From CAZYPB01 sp964649265 (lineage in GTDB: Archaea; Micrarchaeota; Micrarchaeia; Burarchaeales; JAKAKT01): a stretch of 13,021 nucleotides of DNA. Of this stretch, positions 12,695 to 13,021 are shown piece after piece. The notes beneath the pieces were generated by a model. The model saw only the letters and a list, made by a program, of their open reading frames with translations. It had not been told where the DNA came from and ran no database searches. The first letter of the stretch is position 1. Each line of letters begins with the position of its first letter. The stretch is taken from the NCBI GenBank assembly GCA_964649265.1, contig CAZYPB010000032.1, positions 1-13,021 on the forward strand, in the 5' to 3' direction. Position numbers and translations under genes: made by a program.

Positions 12695-13021
12695 CACTTA
12701 TCACCGTAGAATTTTCTCTCTATCCCAAGGCTGTCGAGTGCTTGGTCTATATCGTTGTCTCCTGGTGGTTTTCCGTGCCATTCAACTATGAATTCCATGA
12801 AAGAGACATCCCTTCCGGGTATTGTGTGAGCAATTATCATTGTTGGTCTTTCGATTACCTTCTTTGCCTCTTCGCATGCGTTTATTATCTGCTGAATGTT
12901 GTGACCATCAACCTCTATCACGTGCCATCCGAACGCCCTGTATTTCTCTGAAATGGGCTCCAGTGGCAGAACATCCTCTGTGAAACCGTCTATCTGGATG
13001 TTGTTTCTGTCAATTATCGCA
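12694..13021 (-). CDS. Transketolase, N-terminal (thiamine diphosphate-binding) subunit, 5' truncated
   Basis: The minus-strand frame is open to the right window edge, so only the last 108 residues are visible; the start lies beyond base 13021. They match the end of the thiamine-diphosphate-binding domain: AIIDRNNIQIDG at the edge, FGWHVIEVDGHN, PTMIIAHTIPGRDVSFME and EWHGKPPG, all typical of transketolase N subunits (the first supplies Asn and Ile residues around the cofactor). This subunit holds the diphosphate end of the cofactor; the partner encoded next supplies the pyrimidine side. An ATG at 12921 is internal. The TGA overlaps the partner ATG. Confidence 0.94.
   Translation of the reverse strand, partial: AIIDRNNIQIDGFTEDVLPLEPISEKYRAFGWHVIEVDGHNIQQIINACEEAKKVIERPTMIIAHTIPGRDVSFMEFIVEWHGKPPGDNDIDQALDSLGIERKFYGDK

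Overview
The window is an archaeal chromosome segment, probably from a metagenome-assembled genome because it carries a 10-N scaffold gap. Archaeal markers are the archaeal-type threonyl-tRNA synthetase with its own editing domain, RtcB, a GMP synthase split into two subunits, an ADP-forming acyl-CoA synthetase subunit, a transketolase split into two subunits, and a type II tRNA with an intron at the canonical 37/38 site. Several genes have TATA-like boxes about 25 bases before an ATG (leaderless style) and others have GGTG/GAGG Shine-Dalgarno sites. Arg is mostly AGA/AGG and Ile often ATA. I cannot place the lineage more finely; the Cys-repeat lipoprotein would fit either a DPANN or a deep euryarchaeal genome.

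Layout. (1) Bases 1-2795, plus strand: the end of an ADP-forming acetyl-CoA synthetase ATP-grasp subunit, a BioD-like/DRTGG protein (the family fused to phosphotransacetylase in bacteria), and a CPA2-type cation/proton antiporter, tightly packed or overlapping. (2) Bases 2798-4810, minus strand: threonyl-tRNA synthetase followed by an intron-containing tRNA-Ser(CGA) and a T-rich terminator. (3) Bases 4897-6333, plus strand: rtcB, divergent from thrS. (4) Bases 6334-6539: an unexplained, relatively GC-rich interval with a TATA box, three 10-bp tandem repeats, a hairpin and overlapping small open frames. (5) Bases 6540-9631, minus strand: guaAb, guaAa and a Cys-repeat lipoprotein. (6) Bases 9746-11059, plus strand: a DUF2703-like cysteine protein and two small membrane proteins of unknown function, the second lacking a normal start. 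(7) Bases 11049-13021, minus strand: an operon for the non-oxidative pentose phosphate pathway (transketolase N subunit, transketolase C subunit, transaldolase).

How they work together. The left cluster points to acetate/acetyl-CoA energy metabolism (substrate-level ATP from acetyl-CoA) plus ion homeostasis. The middle holds translation and RNA-processing genes; RtcB would ligate exons of tRNAs such as the split-anticodon-loop tRNA-Ser here. The guaA pair makes GMP from XMP, and the right-hand operon interconverts sugar phosphates for ribose-5-phosphate supply. No mobile element, CRISPR array or defence system is recognisable. The least explained parts are the 6334-6539 interval, the Cys-repeat lipoprotein with its inserted domain, and the two-gene membrane pair with the frame break at 10719-10724.
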